A stretch of DNA of 64,000 bases from Anaerolineales bacterium UBA2395 (GTDB lineage Bacteria > Chloroflexota > Anaerolineae > Anaerolineales > Villigracilaceae), in contig DDSH01000028.1 in the NCBI GenBank assembly GCA_002343775.1, positions 63,731-127,730 on the forward strand. The letters run 5' to 3'. Under the pieces are notes generated by a model. The model saw nothing but the letters and a program-made list of their open reading frames with translations, searched no databases and was not told the origin of the DNA. Shown here one piece after another: positions 31,396 through 40,872 of this stretch (positions are counted from its first letter, which is position 1; every line of letters starts with the position of its first letter). The position numbers and the translations under genes are program-made.

Positions 31396-33951
31396 CTACG
31401 GTTGTGGTTCAGGCAGCGGACATTGTAATGGCGCACCCGGCTCGCGGGAGTACACATATCCCTCGCCGGAGGTTGAGATGACAACCACGGCATCGATGAA
31501 CGGAGCATAGTACGTTGTGTTCCAACATCCCAACACGATCACATCTTCGGCATGGAATGAAATGGACGGCGCAAAACCGGGAATCACAACGCCCTCATGA
31601 CTGGCGGAATACGGTCCGATCAGGGTAAAGACCAACCGTTGATAATCCAGATAGCGGTAATAGGTGCTGCGATCCTGCTCACCATCGCCGCTGGGATAAT
31701 AACGCGGATACAACGCACGCCCTTCACGGATCATCGCATCGGGCTGCGACAGGAACGCCAACAACTCGTCACGCGAAAAACCGGTCTGCTGTAAAAGTCC
31801 AGCCTCTTCCAAACTGCTGAGAATCTCCTCCGGCTGGCGGACTTGATAACGCGGTGAAAAAGGCATTTCCGAAATGGGCAGCACCATGCCCACAGCAAGG
31901 ATCAACGCCAACGATGGAAGCGCTGCGCGAACCACCTCCCGATTCAATGATGGCAGAACTGCTCTTTCATAACTCACCGCTTCAGACTCAGGGAGGATGC
32001 CACTCGTACCCATCAGCCACGCAACCAGCTGCAAGCCTCCCGCCATAAAGAACAGATAGACGATCCAATCTACAGGAGCGACATACCGCCCGCCCGATGT
32101 CAGCGCGATGGAATTGGTAAAGAGATAGGCTGCAAAGATCAAAATCGGCATGAGAGTGAGCACCCTGCTGCGCCCCCAAACCGAACCGACACCCAGTGAG
32201 ATCAGGGCGAGGTTAAGGATGATGAAAACCGCTCCAACCGTACCGACTGAACCTTCGCGCCAATCAGATTTCCAATAGGGGGTATCTGCCTTGATGGTAT
32301 TCCACAGGTCATCAAACACAAACGAGGAAGGCAGGGAGGTAAAGGACGTGGCCACATTATGCAGGAAGTGGTTGGCAATGTCGCACGGGATCGAATCACA
32401 AGCGATGTCGGTAGTCCCTTCCCTGACACGCTGCCGTGCGAGACCCGTCACAGCCGCTTCACGCGGCGGGATGGATGTCTCTGCATCGAGATTGTAGCGC
32501 GAGCGGAAAATCATTATCAGGCGGGAGTAATACGACGAGTACATGGGAATCCCCTTCGACTGGTTGCGTATCTCCCACGGAAGAGTGACGGTGACCATGC
32601 CCACCAAAAGCAACAGACCTGCCAAGACGAATTGCCGCCAGCGCACTTTTATGAAGAACGGAAGACAAACGAACACAGCCGGCAAAAGGGTAAGCACATT
32701 CGAACGCACCATCAACGTCAATGCAAATACCGCACCCACCCATAACAACAAACCGAAACGAGAAGGCGACTTAAGCCACTTCACCAGTACGAAAAGGAAA
32801 ACAGCAACCCCTATCGCCGCCGGGAAATCCGTCAGCGCCATTTTCGGACTGGCAGTATCGATCCATCTGGCGGCAATAATGGCATTCATCCCGCGCATGG
32901 CAAGCAGCATCCCCGCCGAAACACCCAAGGCGCGACTATGCAATTCCTTCCCAAGCAGGTAGATCACCGCTGGAAATACAGCAAAGATCGCCGCCTGAGC
33001 GGTCATCAGGTTCGTGAAATCCTGACCTACCCGCATGTGCAGGTAGGTGAGAAAAATGCTGTAGAGCGAACGTTCAAAATATCGGCTGTTGAAGATCCCC
33101 TGACCGATCAATGCAAACTGGGCGCCCTGATCGAAGGTCGCGCCATCGGAATAGGGATAAATGGGGTTATTCGCTGTATCTGGCATGAAGTAGTTCGGGC
33201 TGAGCGGCTGACGCGCCCACAACCAAGCCGAAACCAGCCAAAAGACAAAGAATAGCAGGACATCCAAACGCGCTTCATGTTTAACGCCTCGGCGGGACTC
33301 AAACCTCAAAACGAATCCACCCGCGACCAAGGAGAGCAAGACCTGCAAGCCCAGCGTCGGGACGCCAGCCGCATACCAGTAATCTTCCGGAATGCGGATG
33401 CCCAATCCCGTAACAAGCATCACAGCGCCGGCTGCCATGAAAATGGCAAACACTGCCACGGTTACGATGATCGAAGGTCGTTCCAGCCACCGCATGGGAT
33501 GCGGCAACGCGCGGCTGCGGACGACGAGAAGAAGCAGGACGGTGACAGCACTCGTCACCGCCAGCCAAATGATGATGGGCAACAAACGATTGAGATACCC
33601 CGCAACAACCCCAAGACGATAAGACGGTAGGAATAGCAAAACCCAGCAAATAAGAAACACAACAAGGGATGCCGCCAACACAAGATTGCCCTGATAGGTA
33701 TGGCTGGTCAACATTTCCCATAGGCGCAGGGAATATTCCGGGCGGCTCGCCAGGTTCCCGGTCAGGAAAAGAAGCGCGAGCGCAAGGACGAGAATCCCAC
33801 CGCCGAGAATCAGCCGCTCGAGAGAATATCCAAATAGGAATGAATTTTTCGGGTCTGAGGGAGAGCCCAGGGTCACAAAGAACGCGATCCAGGCACTGAG
33901 GGTCAGGAACAACGTATAGGCGGGCATGCGCCACGCGGGCTTAACGAACAT
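31396..33951 (-). CDS. Large membrane glycosyltransferase-like protein (GT-C type)
   Basis: A protein of about 851 residues with some fourteen membrane helices. A large loop contains YFMPDTANNPIYPYSDGATF followed by QFALIGQGIFNSRYFERSLY, and a later loop RGMNAIIAARWIDTASPKMAL, which fit a GT-C style lipid-sugar transferase, but the exact family is not clear. The C-terminal soluble domain (from about residue 700) has PRYQVRQPEEILSSLEEAG and ALYPRYYPSGDGEQDRSTYY. The ATG at 33951 overlaps the stop of the upstream phosphosugar transferase gene by 11 bases and has CGGAG upstream; a longer in-frame extension would run through that gene. It is the last gene of the long leftward polysaccharide operon. 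Confidence 0.7.
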   Translation of the reverse strand: MFVKPAWRMPAYTLFLTLSAWIAFFVTLGSPSDPKNSFLFGYSLERLILGGGILVLALALLFLTGNLASRPEYSLRLWEMLTSHTYQGNLVLAASLVVFLICWVLLFLPSYRLGVVAGYLNRLLPIIIWLAVTSAVTVLLLLVVRSRALPHPMRWLERPSIIVTVAVFAIFMAAGAVMLVTGLGIRIPEDYWYAAGVPTLGLQVLLSLVAGGFVLRFESRRGVKHEARLDVLLFFVFWLVSAWLWARQPLSPNYFMPDTANNPIYPYSDGATFDQGAQFALIGQGIFNSRYFERSLYSIFLTYLHMRVGQDFTNLMTAQAAIFAVFPAVIYLLGKELHSRALGVSAGMLLAMRGMNAIIAARWIDTASPKMALTDFPAAIGVAVFLFVLVKWLKSPSRFGLLLWVGAVFALTLMVRSNVLTLLPAVFVCLPFFIKVRWRQFVLAGLLLLVGMVTVTLPWEIRNQSKGIPMYSSYYSRLIMIFRSRYNLDAETSIPPREAAVTGLARQRVREGTTDIACDSIPCDIANHFLHNVATSFTSLPSSFVFDDLWNTIKADTPYWKSDWREGSVGTVGAVFIILNLALISLGVGSVWGRSRVLTLMPILIFAAYLFTNSIALTSGGRYVAPVDWIVYLFFMAGGLQLVAWLMGTSGILPESEAVSYERAVLPSLNREVVRAALPSLALILAVGMVLPISEMPFSPRYQVRQPEEILSSLEEAGLLQQTGFSRDELLAFLSQPDAMIREGRALYPRYYPSGDGEQDRSTYYRYLDYQRLVFTLIGPYSASHEGVVIPGFAPSISFHAEDVIVLGCWNTTYYAPFIDAVVVISTSGEGYVYSREPGAPLQCPLPEPQP

Positions 33952-35008
33952 TTGTATTTTCTCCGGGCAGGTCGTCGAGGGTGGGCTTGCGCTCCAGCCA
34001 GAGTAAAAAGACCAAACCACAAAAGATGGTGACAATAAAAAAGACCAGCGCCAGCCAGGCGGGCAGGCTGAGCGTGAGGAATGCCACCGCACTAATGGAC
34101 AGGGCTGCCAGATGCGTCAGCAAAACAGCGACCTTCGGCGAGAGACCCAGCGCGATCAGCCGGTGATAGGTGTGGTCGCGCCTGCCGCTGCCCACCTGTT
34201 GCCGCCTGCGCAGACGGGAGAGAACCACCAGCGTGGTATCGAAGATGGGCACACCCAACAGCATGATCGGAACGATCCATGAGGACTCGGGGCTGCGGTC
34301 TAACGGATTATAAAGGATGCCCAGCGAAGCCAGCAGAAACCCCATCGTCTGCGCGCCGGAATCACCGAGGAAGAAGCGGGCTGCCAACCCATTCCATAGA
34401 TATAAACCGATGCTGACGCCCATCAGGCTGGCAGACCAGAACGAGAGCGCAGTCTGCCCTGCGGCGTTGGTCGCGCCCCAAAAAAAGACAGAAGCGATCA
34501 CACCCAGACCCGCCACGATCCCATCCATGCTGTCGATCATATTGAGCGCATTGGTGATGCCGATCAGCCAGAAGAGGGTTAGCAGGATATTGAACGCCTG
34601 TGCGACGAAATACGGCAGGGCGTCCGGGCCAAAGAGGATGGTCATGAAACGCACCTGCACACCAAACCCGATCAGGATGAAGGAAGCAAGCAGCTGCCCG
34701 ATCAGTTTCGGCATTGCCGACAAACCTTTCAGGTCGTCCCACAGACCAAAACCTAGAATGACCATTGCCCCAGCCAGCACAACCAGAATATCGCGGTTGA
34801 GCGAAGCCCGAAAAAACAATGCCATGCCACCGAAAACAAGTATCATCAAAATCCCGCCTGCCAAGGGCACGGGGCGGGAATGTTTTTTGTGCGGAGCAGA
34901 TTCAGGAATATCCATAAGCCTCAGGCGCTCCGCCAGGAACGCCGCTGGAATTCCAAGCCCCATACTGAGAATCAAACTAACAAGAAAGGAAACGGTGGGG
35001 TTGCCCAT
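33941..35008 (-). CDS. MraY/WecA-family phospho-N-acetylhexosamine transferase
   Basis: A membrane enzyme of about 355 residues with ten helices that loads a sugar-1-phosphate onto undecaprenyl phosphate, the first step of a lipid-linked glycan. Motifs include RLRLMDIPESAPHKKHSRPV (substrate loop) with PLAGG, LGFGLWDDLKGL (D-D-x-x-x-L), GITNALNMIDSMDGIVAG (N-x-x-N-x-x-D-x-x-D-G) and ARFFLGDSGAQTMGF. The missing muropeptide-specific motifs make a WecA-like role (GlcNAc-1-P or similar) more likely than MraY. The start is uncertain: the ATG at 35008 keeps the first helix and avoids overlap with the neighbouring gene, but its ribosome site is weak. It probably initiates the glycan made by this locus. 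Confidence 0.85.
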   Translation of the reverse strand: MGNPTVSFLVSLILSMGLGIPAAFLAERLRLMDIPESAPHKKHSRPVPLAGGILMILVFGGMALFFRASLNRDILVVLAGAMVILGFGLWDDLKGLSAMPKLIGQLLASFILIGFGVQVRFMTILFGPDALPYFVAQAFNILLTLFWLIGITNALNMIDSMDGIVAGLGVIASVFFWGATNAAGQTALSFWSASLMGVSIGLYLWNGLAARFFLGDSGAQTMGFLLASLGILYNPLDRSPESSWIVPIMLLGVPIFDTTLVVLSRLRRRQQVGSGRRDHTYHRLIALGLSPKVAVLLTHLAALSISAVAFLTLSLPAWLALVFFIVTIFCGLVFLLWLERKPTLDDLPGENTNVR

Positions 35009-35066
35009 ACCAAATGTGTTACAGAATAGTTTATCAGATATTGGTGTTTCCCCCATCTCCAAGGCA

Positions 35067-35840
35067 CTATCTGCGTTGGGAAAGCGCCCGACGATAGACA
35101 GAGGATGAAAAGAAACAAGCTGCACTTCGAAGATGCAGAAGGAGATATTTTAACTGCCGGCGGCTCGAGCGCTGCGCATCGTGCCGGACCTGAGCCTTTG
35201 CATCGACCAGAATTTTCCTCCCCCGAAGCCGGAGCCGGGTGCAAAAATCCACGTCTTCAAAGTAGAGGAAGAATTTTTCGTCCATGCCGCCCATCTGACG
35301 GAAGACATCCGAGTGCATCAGCCAGAACATCCCGGCGATCCAATCCGGGTGGATGAATCCGTCTTCGTCTGGAGACAACGCCTTGAACGTATACCCCGGC
35401 AGGCGGCGGCGAATCAACTCGAAGGGGGTCGGAAGCGAGCGGTGGGCATCCTGCGCCAAACCATTCTCATCGACGATGTTGGGGGCGATCAAGTCGGCTT
35501 GCTGCGCCTGAAGGCTCGCCAACAACTTTTCGAATACGGGCTGCGTGAAACACAGATCCGGGTTAAGCACGGCAAAATACTGTCCGCGCGCCAGCGTAAA
35601 AGCGCGGTTGTGGTTTTCGGCAAAACCCGCCTGCCGCTCGTTGCGGATCAAATGAAACGAGCCCCAAGGCGCGGGGTCAAGATCGGGCACGTTATCTTTC
35701 AGGTTGTCGGTGAGGATGACCTGAAACTTGCCCGCCTGCGGCTCGTGTTCCCAAATGCTGTCCAGCAGGCGGCTGACCTTGTCCGCATCGCCATGAGAGA
35801 CGATGGATAGGGTGAGGAGGAGGGGGGAGGTCAAAGTCAT
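35067..35840 (-). CDS. GT2-family glycosyltransferase
   Basis: A 257-residue GT-A enzyme of the family-2 rhamnosyltransferase-like type. Motifs: LTLSIVSHGDADKVSRLLDS at the N-terminus, RNERQAGFAENHNRAF (typical N-x-G-F-A-x-x-x-N-x), VLNPDLCFTQPVFEKLL (nucleotide-binding N-P-D), FIHPDWIAGMFWLMHSDVFR and GMDEKFFLYFEDVDFCTRLR (catalytic E-D-V-D). The ATG overlaps the stop of the upstream glycosyltransferase gene (TGATG), with AGGGAGG as ribosome site, so these two are translationally coupled. Sugar and acceptor are unknown. Confidence 0.88.
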   Translation of the reverse strand: MTLTSPLLLTLSIVSHGDADKVSRLLDSIWEHEPQAGKFQVILTDNLKDNVPDLDPAPWGSFHLIRNERQAGFAENHNRAFTLARGQYFAVLNPDLCFTQPVFEKLLASLQAQQADLIAPNIVDENGLAQDAHRSLPTPFELIRRRLPGYTFKALSPDEDGFIHPDWIAGMFWLMHSDVFRQMGGMDEKFFLYFEDVDFCTRLRLRGRKILVDAKAQVRHDAQRSSRRQLKYLLLHLRSAACFFSSSVYRRALSQRR

Positions 35841-36838
35841 CACCTCCCTTCTCGGTGACGCTGACGGGAAGCCCAATAAGGCTCCAACAAGCCCTTGCTC
35901 ATAAAACGATTTATTTCCTTTATTGAAACCTTTCGCAACTTCTGCACATCCTTACGTTTTTTAATTACAGAAGGAATTCCCCTCATAGCATCCATTTTTG
36001 CCTTGAAGATCGCGCGTCCCTTTCCCTTGAAAATAAACGAAACCAGAAAGAACAGGTTCATAGCAAGATGCAGCGGAAGATAAAACCAAAATAATGATCC
36101 TGGCATATCCTTGATAAAAGCCCACACAAGGTTTCGATGTCCATAATACACGACAAAATCGCTGAGTTTTCCTGTGCTGGCAGATCCAACATGATGTACA
36201 ACAGCATCTGGCACATACAGACATCGCCCGCCAGCCAGACGAAGGCGAAAACTTAAGTCTACATCTTCAAAATAAGAAAAATAATCTTCATCAAATCCGC
36301 CAACTTTGAGGAAGTCTTCCCGGCGATACATGGCTGCTGCGGCACATGCACCAAAAACCTCAGTTTGTTCTAAGCCATATGCGTTCTCCACGTGGTTATA
36401 AAATCGCCGCCAAGCCAAACCGCTGACATGGTATTCGTCCCCGGCTCCATCCAAAAGATGCGGGGCATTGTATTGAATCTGACGTGAGGAAAAGAAGTTA
36501 TATTCCGGGTTCTCTTCTGCCGCTTTTATCAATCGTTCAAGCCAATCCGGTTCGGGGTAGGCATCGGCATTGAGAAGAACGATCCACTTTCCGCCGGCAA
36601 GCTGCGCGCCAATATTGTTGGCTACGGCAAAGCCAAGGTTGGCGTCTAATTTTTTAACAACAAATGAGAAATCTACCCAATCATCCTTCAGCCCATCCAC
36701 TGAATTATCTGTTGAATTGTTATCGACAAGAACTACATTAAAATCTTTAAAGGACTGATTTGAAAGAGCACTTAAACAAATCGGCAGGTGTCGGCCACTA
36801 TTCCAAGAAAGAATGATTATCGAAACATTTGAAGACAC
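35840..36838 (-). CDS. GT2-family glycosyltransferase (rhamnosyltransferase-like)
   Basis: A 332-residue GT-A enzyme with one C-terminal membrane-associated stretch. Motifs: VSIIILSWNSGRHLPICLSA, VDNNSTDNSVDGL, ANLGFAVANNIGAQLA, IVLLNADAYPEPDWLERL (nucleotide-sugar binding), CAAAAMYRREDFLKVGG and DEDYFSYFEDVDLSFRLRLA (E-D-V-D catalytic segment). A hydrophobic region at about 250-280 probably anchors it at the membrane face. The start codon is GTG at 36838. It is 14 bases downstream of the WbsX-like gene and coupled to the next GT2 gene. Confidence 0.88.
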   Translation of the reverse strand: MSSNVSIIILSWNSGRHLPICLSALSNQSFKDFNVVLVDNNSTDNSVDGLKDDWVDFSFVVKKLDANLGFAVANNIGAQLAGGKWIVLLNADAYPEPDWLERLIKAAEENPEYNFFSSRQIQYNAPHLLDGAGDEYHVSGLAWRRFYNHVENAYGLEQTEVFGACAAAAMYRREDFLKVGGFDEDYFSYFEDVDLSFRLRLAGGRCLYVPDAVVHHVGSASTGKLSDFVVYYGHRNLVWAFIKDMPGSLFWFYLPLHLAMNLFFLVSFIFKGKGRAIFKAKMDAMRGIPSVIKKRKDVQKLRKVSIKEINRFMSKGLLEPYWASRQRHREGR

Positions 36839-36852
36839 TATTTAAGATCCAT

Positions 36853-38172
36853 CTATTTCTTTATCGTCTCTATTAAGCGGGCATCTTCCATTGCTTCCCG
36901 AGTCGCACGCAAATAGGCGTATCCATATCTTCGATCCGGTTCCAGATACGCGCTTTCCCCCCATTCATTCCAGGCATTAATGAAAACAAATGGGGCGTCC
37001 AATCCGGGATTATTCCTTGTTTCAGTTAGTACGTTCAACAGCCATTCTTTATATAGAGCCGGGGTGGAGCCGTGGAAGATCATCGGGGCATTATCGCGGC
37101 GTGGGGTATTATCCCACATAGGCATGACCGCCCGATGAAGTTTATTTGCTTGAAAATTCAGGTATTTCTTGTTCGTCACCAGATCTACATAATCGAAGAC
37201 AGAGCCGGTGAAATCATCGCGCATGAATTCGAACTCACGAGTTATGTTCCGACAGTACTTAAAGACCGTTCCCGGATGAAATTCACTCTGCGCATCGAAA
37301 CCAAGCCCCAAGAGGTCTAGATCGAACGTATTCTCTTTTACTCCAATAATATATGGGTTCCCAACACCCGCCGCCTGCAGATGGACGCGCCAAGAGGGGA
37401 TAACTCTTTGGCAGTCTGGGACAAGGGATGGACGGTAAATAACCAGAAGCGGACGCCCCGAAACACGAATGTATCGTTTATCTTTCATATAGGGGATGAC
37501 ACTATCAATAAATGCTTCATAACTCTCCACGGTCTCGCTTTGTTGTATCAGTATCTCACCGCTATTGCCGTCAAACCGGCGTGTCCATGACTCGTTTGCC
37601 CAACAAATGCAAAAGGGAAAGTCGATCTGCGAATTGTTCAGAAATGCATCAAGGGGTTGATCCAGTAGGCGTTTGCCGTCGAACCAATAATAGTAATAGG
37701 CAAAGCCATAAATCCCATGATCCTTTGCCAATTCAACCTGACGAGCAATGTTCTCTACAAGACGGAGGTCATAATACCCCAGTTCGCCGGGCAGACGCGG
37801 CTGGTAATGCCCCACATATTGAGGTACAGCCCTAGAGACGTTGTTCCATTCCGTCACACCACGACCCCACCATGCATCATTCTCAGAGGTTGGGTGAAAT
37901 TGGGGGAGGTAATACGCCAAAAGCATTGGATCATCAGGCTGTCTTTTATAGGTATCTGCGGTGAGGCCCGCGTAATCATACGACCTTCCTGGAATGGAAA
38001 GCACCTGACGCGCATATTCTCTAACCCGCTTATTGCTTATAAAAGACAACTTTGGATGGCGTTCACTTTTTTCTTTTGTCTGATAATCCACTGATTTCGG
38101 ATGGAATATCCGATAGATAGTGGCGAGTACTTTTCTATACATTTGGCGCAGTTGACGATAAATCCAATTCAT
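36853..38172 (-). CDS. WbsX-like protein (GH99-like glycan-processing domain)
   Basis: A 439-residue protein of the WbsX / DUF5722-like GH99-related family, found in O-antigen and S-layer glycan loci. Hallmarks are MLLAYYLPQFHPTSENDAWW, GRGVTEWNNVSRA, YQPRLPGELGYYDLR, HGIYGFAYYYYWF, FPFCICWANESWTRR and the late FVFINAWNEWGESAYLEPD, all conserved in the family. The exact reaction is not established; it is described as glycosyltransferase-associated or as an endo-mannosidase-like fold. The ATG at 38172 overlaps the upstream fusion-gene stop (ATGA), so an upstream in-frame start is rejected. Confidence 0.85.
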   Translation of the reverse strand: MNWIYRQLRQMYRKVLATIYRIFHPKSVDYQTKEKSERHPKLSFISNKRVREYARQVLSIPGRSYDYAGLTADTYKRQPDDPMLLAYYLPQFHPTSENDAWWGRGVTEWNNVSRAVPQYVGHYQPRLPGELGYYDLRLVENIARQVELAKDHGIYGFAYYYYWFDGKRLLDQPLDAFLNNSQIDFPFCICWANESWTRRFDGNSGEILIQQSETVESYEAFIDSVIPYMKDKRYIRVSGRPLLVIYRPSLVPDCQRVIPSWRVHLQAAGVGNPYIIGVKENTFDLDLLGLGFDAQSEFHPGTVFKYCRNITREFEFMRDDFTGSVFDYVDLVTNKKYLNFQANKLHRAVMPMWDNTPRRDNAPMIFHGSTPALYKEWLLNVLTETRNNPGLDAPFVFINAWNEWGESAYLEPDRRYGYAYLRATREAMEDARLIETIKK

Positions 38173-40817
38173 ACAGCGATTCCGGTCATTCTCAGCATTT
38201 CCCTTGTTTTCTCTTTCCATGAATTTGCGTTTGCTTCACGTTCCAGGATCTTTAAGTATGCCGGGTTAGATGCGGATCGTTCAGCATAGAGCAGTAATTG
38301 CATAAACTCCTCGTTGTTCTTTGCGACCAAGCAGGATCGGTATTTCCGGCATTCTCGCAAATCGGTTGTGACAATCGGTTTTTGAGCAGCCATATATTCA
38401 AAGATCTTAACCGGTGAAACAGCTTCGGTCATGTATGACTTTCTGAAAGGGAGAAGCGTAATATCATAATGAACTGCATATCGATTCAGTTCAAAGTATG
38501 ACTTGCCGCCAAGAAAATGGACCCGCGGATGCGCTTTTAAGCCGCTTTGTGTGAAAGAGTCGTCATGTTCATGACCGATCAACAATAGATTGTAACGGCC
38601 ATCATCCGCTATTATGCGCAGGAGTTCAAAGTCCACCCACTTTGCCAGCGTTCCGTGATAGGCAACAACCAATTTGCCATCCAGAACAGGTTGGAGATCT
38701 GCGGGAGGATTCTCCCTGGGAATCCGCCAATGATCAACATCCACGCCATTGGTGCTCAAAATAAAATTCTTCGTGCGATGCGCTCGAACCTTCTCGTACA
38801 ATTGATCGGATGTAGCAACGATATAAACAGACTCATTTTTCAAAATCGCCTCATGCCTGCGGCGCACCATATCCGGAACGTGACCGACGATCTCGGGGCT
38901 GAGTTCATCGATATATTCATAAACAACTTTGAAGCCCGTTTGCAGGGCGGTTTCAATATCTTCAAGAGTGGTGCCCAGATCGACCGATTCGATCCGCATA
39001 AGGCGCGGCTGATTTGAATTTGCAATCTTTGCAAATACGCGCCTTACCACTTTTTTATCCGTCCCATCGAAAACAAAAAGATTCTTCACTGGCTGTTCGA
39101 AAACATGCAAACCCTTATCCAACGGAGGAAAGCCTCCGTAAAGCGCCAACCCGCCTAGCTTCGTGGATTCGAGTGAAATTTGTTGAAAACGCTGAAACCA
39201 TTTTGTGCTCCAACCCCAAGGAGCCGGGAAGTAATCAATAAAACCTTGATGCTCTACAATAGTATTTTCCAGACGCTCCAGCATCTGTTGATGCCTGCGC
39301 CGGAAAATGATCTTACGAACAGCACGCGCACCTTCTTCCAAAAACATAACAACGGCTCTCGCCAATGCGCCAAATAGACCATGTCTGCGAACAGCCTCAC
39401 GCGTACGATGAAAGAACCCTCCTACGCGCTGGGGCAGTTTTTTGAACAGCTTTTCACCGAGCCCACCCGGTAACAGCAGACGCGCTCGGATCTTCCGAAT
39501 CCTTTCAGCCAGATACCAGGGTTTGCCATTCAAGACCGCTTTCAACTTGTATTCAAAAGAAGACTTAAGGCGAGTCTCTTTCTCTGCAAGTTGCCCCGTC
39601 TGCTTGATGGCAAATTTGCGCAAGAGCTCGACTTCGACGGTTTTGGGGGTGCGTCGGGCTCCCTTCCCCATACTCTGCAATAATTGACGGTTCATCTTTT
39701 GCAGAACTAGCTTTGATGACGCAACATGCGTATAAAGTTTTCTTTTAACCGCATCTGGCTTCGCCCAAATCTGGCTCAGCATCTGAAATATATTTTTTGC
39801 TGTCGCTTGATTAAGCTCAAGTGCGTTATGACCAAGACCTAACGAATCCATGAAACCGGTGACTTTTGGGTCGTACGCCAATGCAAAAACCGGAACCCCA
39901 GCGCCTGCCGCAAAGATCAGAGAGTGTAGGCGCATTCCCACAACCAACGTACAGCTTGAGATCAATCCTTTGACGATCTCTGGTGAATGGACGGTTGACA
40001 ATATATGTGCCCGGTCTTGGTGCCGCATTTGTGAAAGCACACCCTGTGCGGCAGCGGAGTCATCTTCCAACGCGTCAGATTCCTTTTGAAATGGGATGAA
40101 GATCGCTTTGGCATTATAGGTCTCAAGGAATTTATCTAATGCAGTCGCCACCTCGACTTTCCACTTTCCATCCCCCCATTCACGAATGCACACACCCAAG
40201 ACAGATTGTTCGCCAATCTTTACGCCCGCTTTGCGGAAGATTTCAAAGGTGAAGTCGCGATTGGGAGCAAGATAAAGCCCAGGGTCTGGCACGATGCGAA
40301 TCCAGTTGGCAGGGACACCGATGGAAATAAGCTGCTTCCTGGATTCTTCATCCCGAACAGCTGCGATATCAGCAATTTCAAATGTCTGGCGCGTCAGACG
40401 TTTGCCTTCTTCCGTAAGAAGCGGACCGACCCCCACGGAATGGATGATGAACGGCTTATTGAACATGGCCGCCAGGATTCCGATGGAATTATAGTAGGCG
40501 ATACCCCAGTGACCTTCGGTTAATTGCGTATCTGCTGGCACACCCCAGTAATCCACAAAAACACCGCCGCCACCGATCATGATCAAGTCGGTATGTCGGG
40601 CAGCATCGAGTAGGGCATGGATGTCTTTCCAGTAAACGGAACGGACGTGATGTTCTGATGCAGTTACATGCGGGTTCGCAGAGATAACCACGACCTCAAG
40701 GTCGTTTCGTTGACTACGCAGGTCGGCAAGAATGGATGCCAGGATGGCTTCATCGCCTGTGTTGCCAAACCCGTAATGCCCTGCAATGAGAATGCTTCCT
40801 TTTGATGTAATTTTCAC
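38169..40817 (-). CDS. Fusion of polysaccharide pyruvyl transferase and glycosyltransferase
   Basis: An 882-residue two-part enzyme. Residues 1-370 are a polysaccharide pyruvyl transferase (CsaB/WcaK-like) domain: ILIAGHYGFGNTGDEAILAS, LIMIGGGGVFVDYWG, FIIHSVGVGPL, IADIAAVRDEES and VVGMRLHSLIFAAGAGVPV. After a basic linker (about 375-510) a GT4-like glycosyltransferase follows (about 530-880): LVVAYHGTLAKWVDFELLR, LLLIGHEHDD, RVHFLGGKSYFELN and SPVKIFEYMAAQKPIVTTD. Pyruvylation of a wall polysaccharide is a known anchor for SLH domains, which fits the S-layer-like modules in the window. The start is GTG at 40817. The joining of the two activities is unusual and suggests coupled sugar transfer and pyruvylation. 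Confidence 0.83.
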   Translation of the reverse strand: MKITSKGSILIAGHYGFGNTGDEAILASILADLRSQRNDLEVVVISANPHVTASEHHVRSVYWKDIHALLDAARHTDLIMIGGGGVFVDYWGVPADTQLTEGHWGIAYYNSIGILAAMFNKPFIIHSVGVGPLLTEEGKRLTRQTFEIADIAAVRDEESRKQLISIGVPANWIRIVPDPGLYLAPNRDFTFEIFRKAGVKIGEQSVLGVCIREWGDGKWKVEVATALDKFLETYNAKAIFIPFQKESDALEDDSAAAQGVLSQMRHQDRAHILSTVHSPEIVKGLISSCTLVVGMRLHSLIFAAGAGVPVFALAYDPKVTGFMDSLGLGHNALELNQATAKNIFQMLSQIWAKPDAVKRKLYTHVASSKLVLQKMNRQLLQSMGKGARRTPKTVEVELLRKFAIKQTGQLAEKETRLKSSFEYKLKAVLNGKPWYLAERIRKIRARLLLPGGLGEKLFKKLPQRVGGFFHRTREAVRRHGLFGALARAVVMFLEEGARAVRKIIFRRRHQQMLERLENTIVEHQGFIDYFPAPWGWSTKWFQRFQQISLESTKLGGLALYGGFPPLDKGLHVFEQPVKNLFVFDGTDKKVVRRVFAKIANSNQPRLMRIESVDLGTTLEDIETALQTGFKVVYEYIDELSPEIVGHVPDMVRRRHEAILKNESVYIVATSDQLYEKVRAHRTKNFILSTNGVDVDHWRIPRENPPADLQPVLDGKLVVAYHGTLAKWVDFELLRIIADDGRYNLLLIGHEHDDSFTQSGLKAHPRVHFLGGKSYFELNRYAVHYDITLLPFRKSYMTEAVSPVKIFEYMAAQKPIVTTDLRECRKYRSCLVAKNNEEFMQLLLYAERSASNPAYLKILEREANANSWKEKTREMLRMTGIAV

Positions 40818-40872
40818 TTAGTACATTACCTGTTGAGTTTTTATAATTTATATTGAACCTGTTGCATAAACT

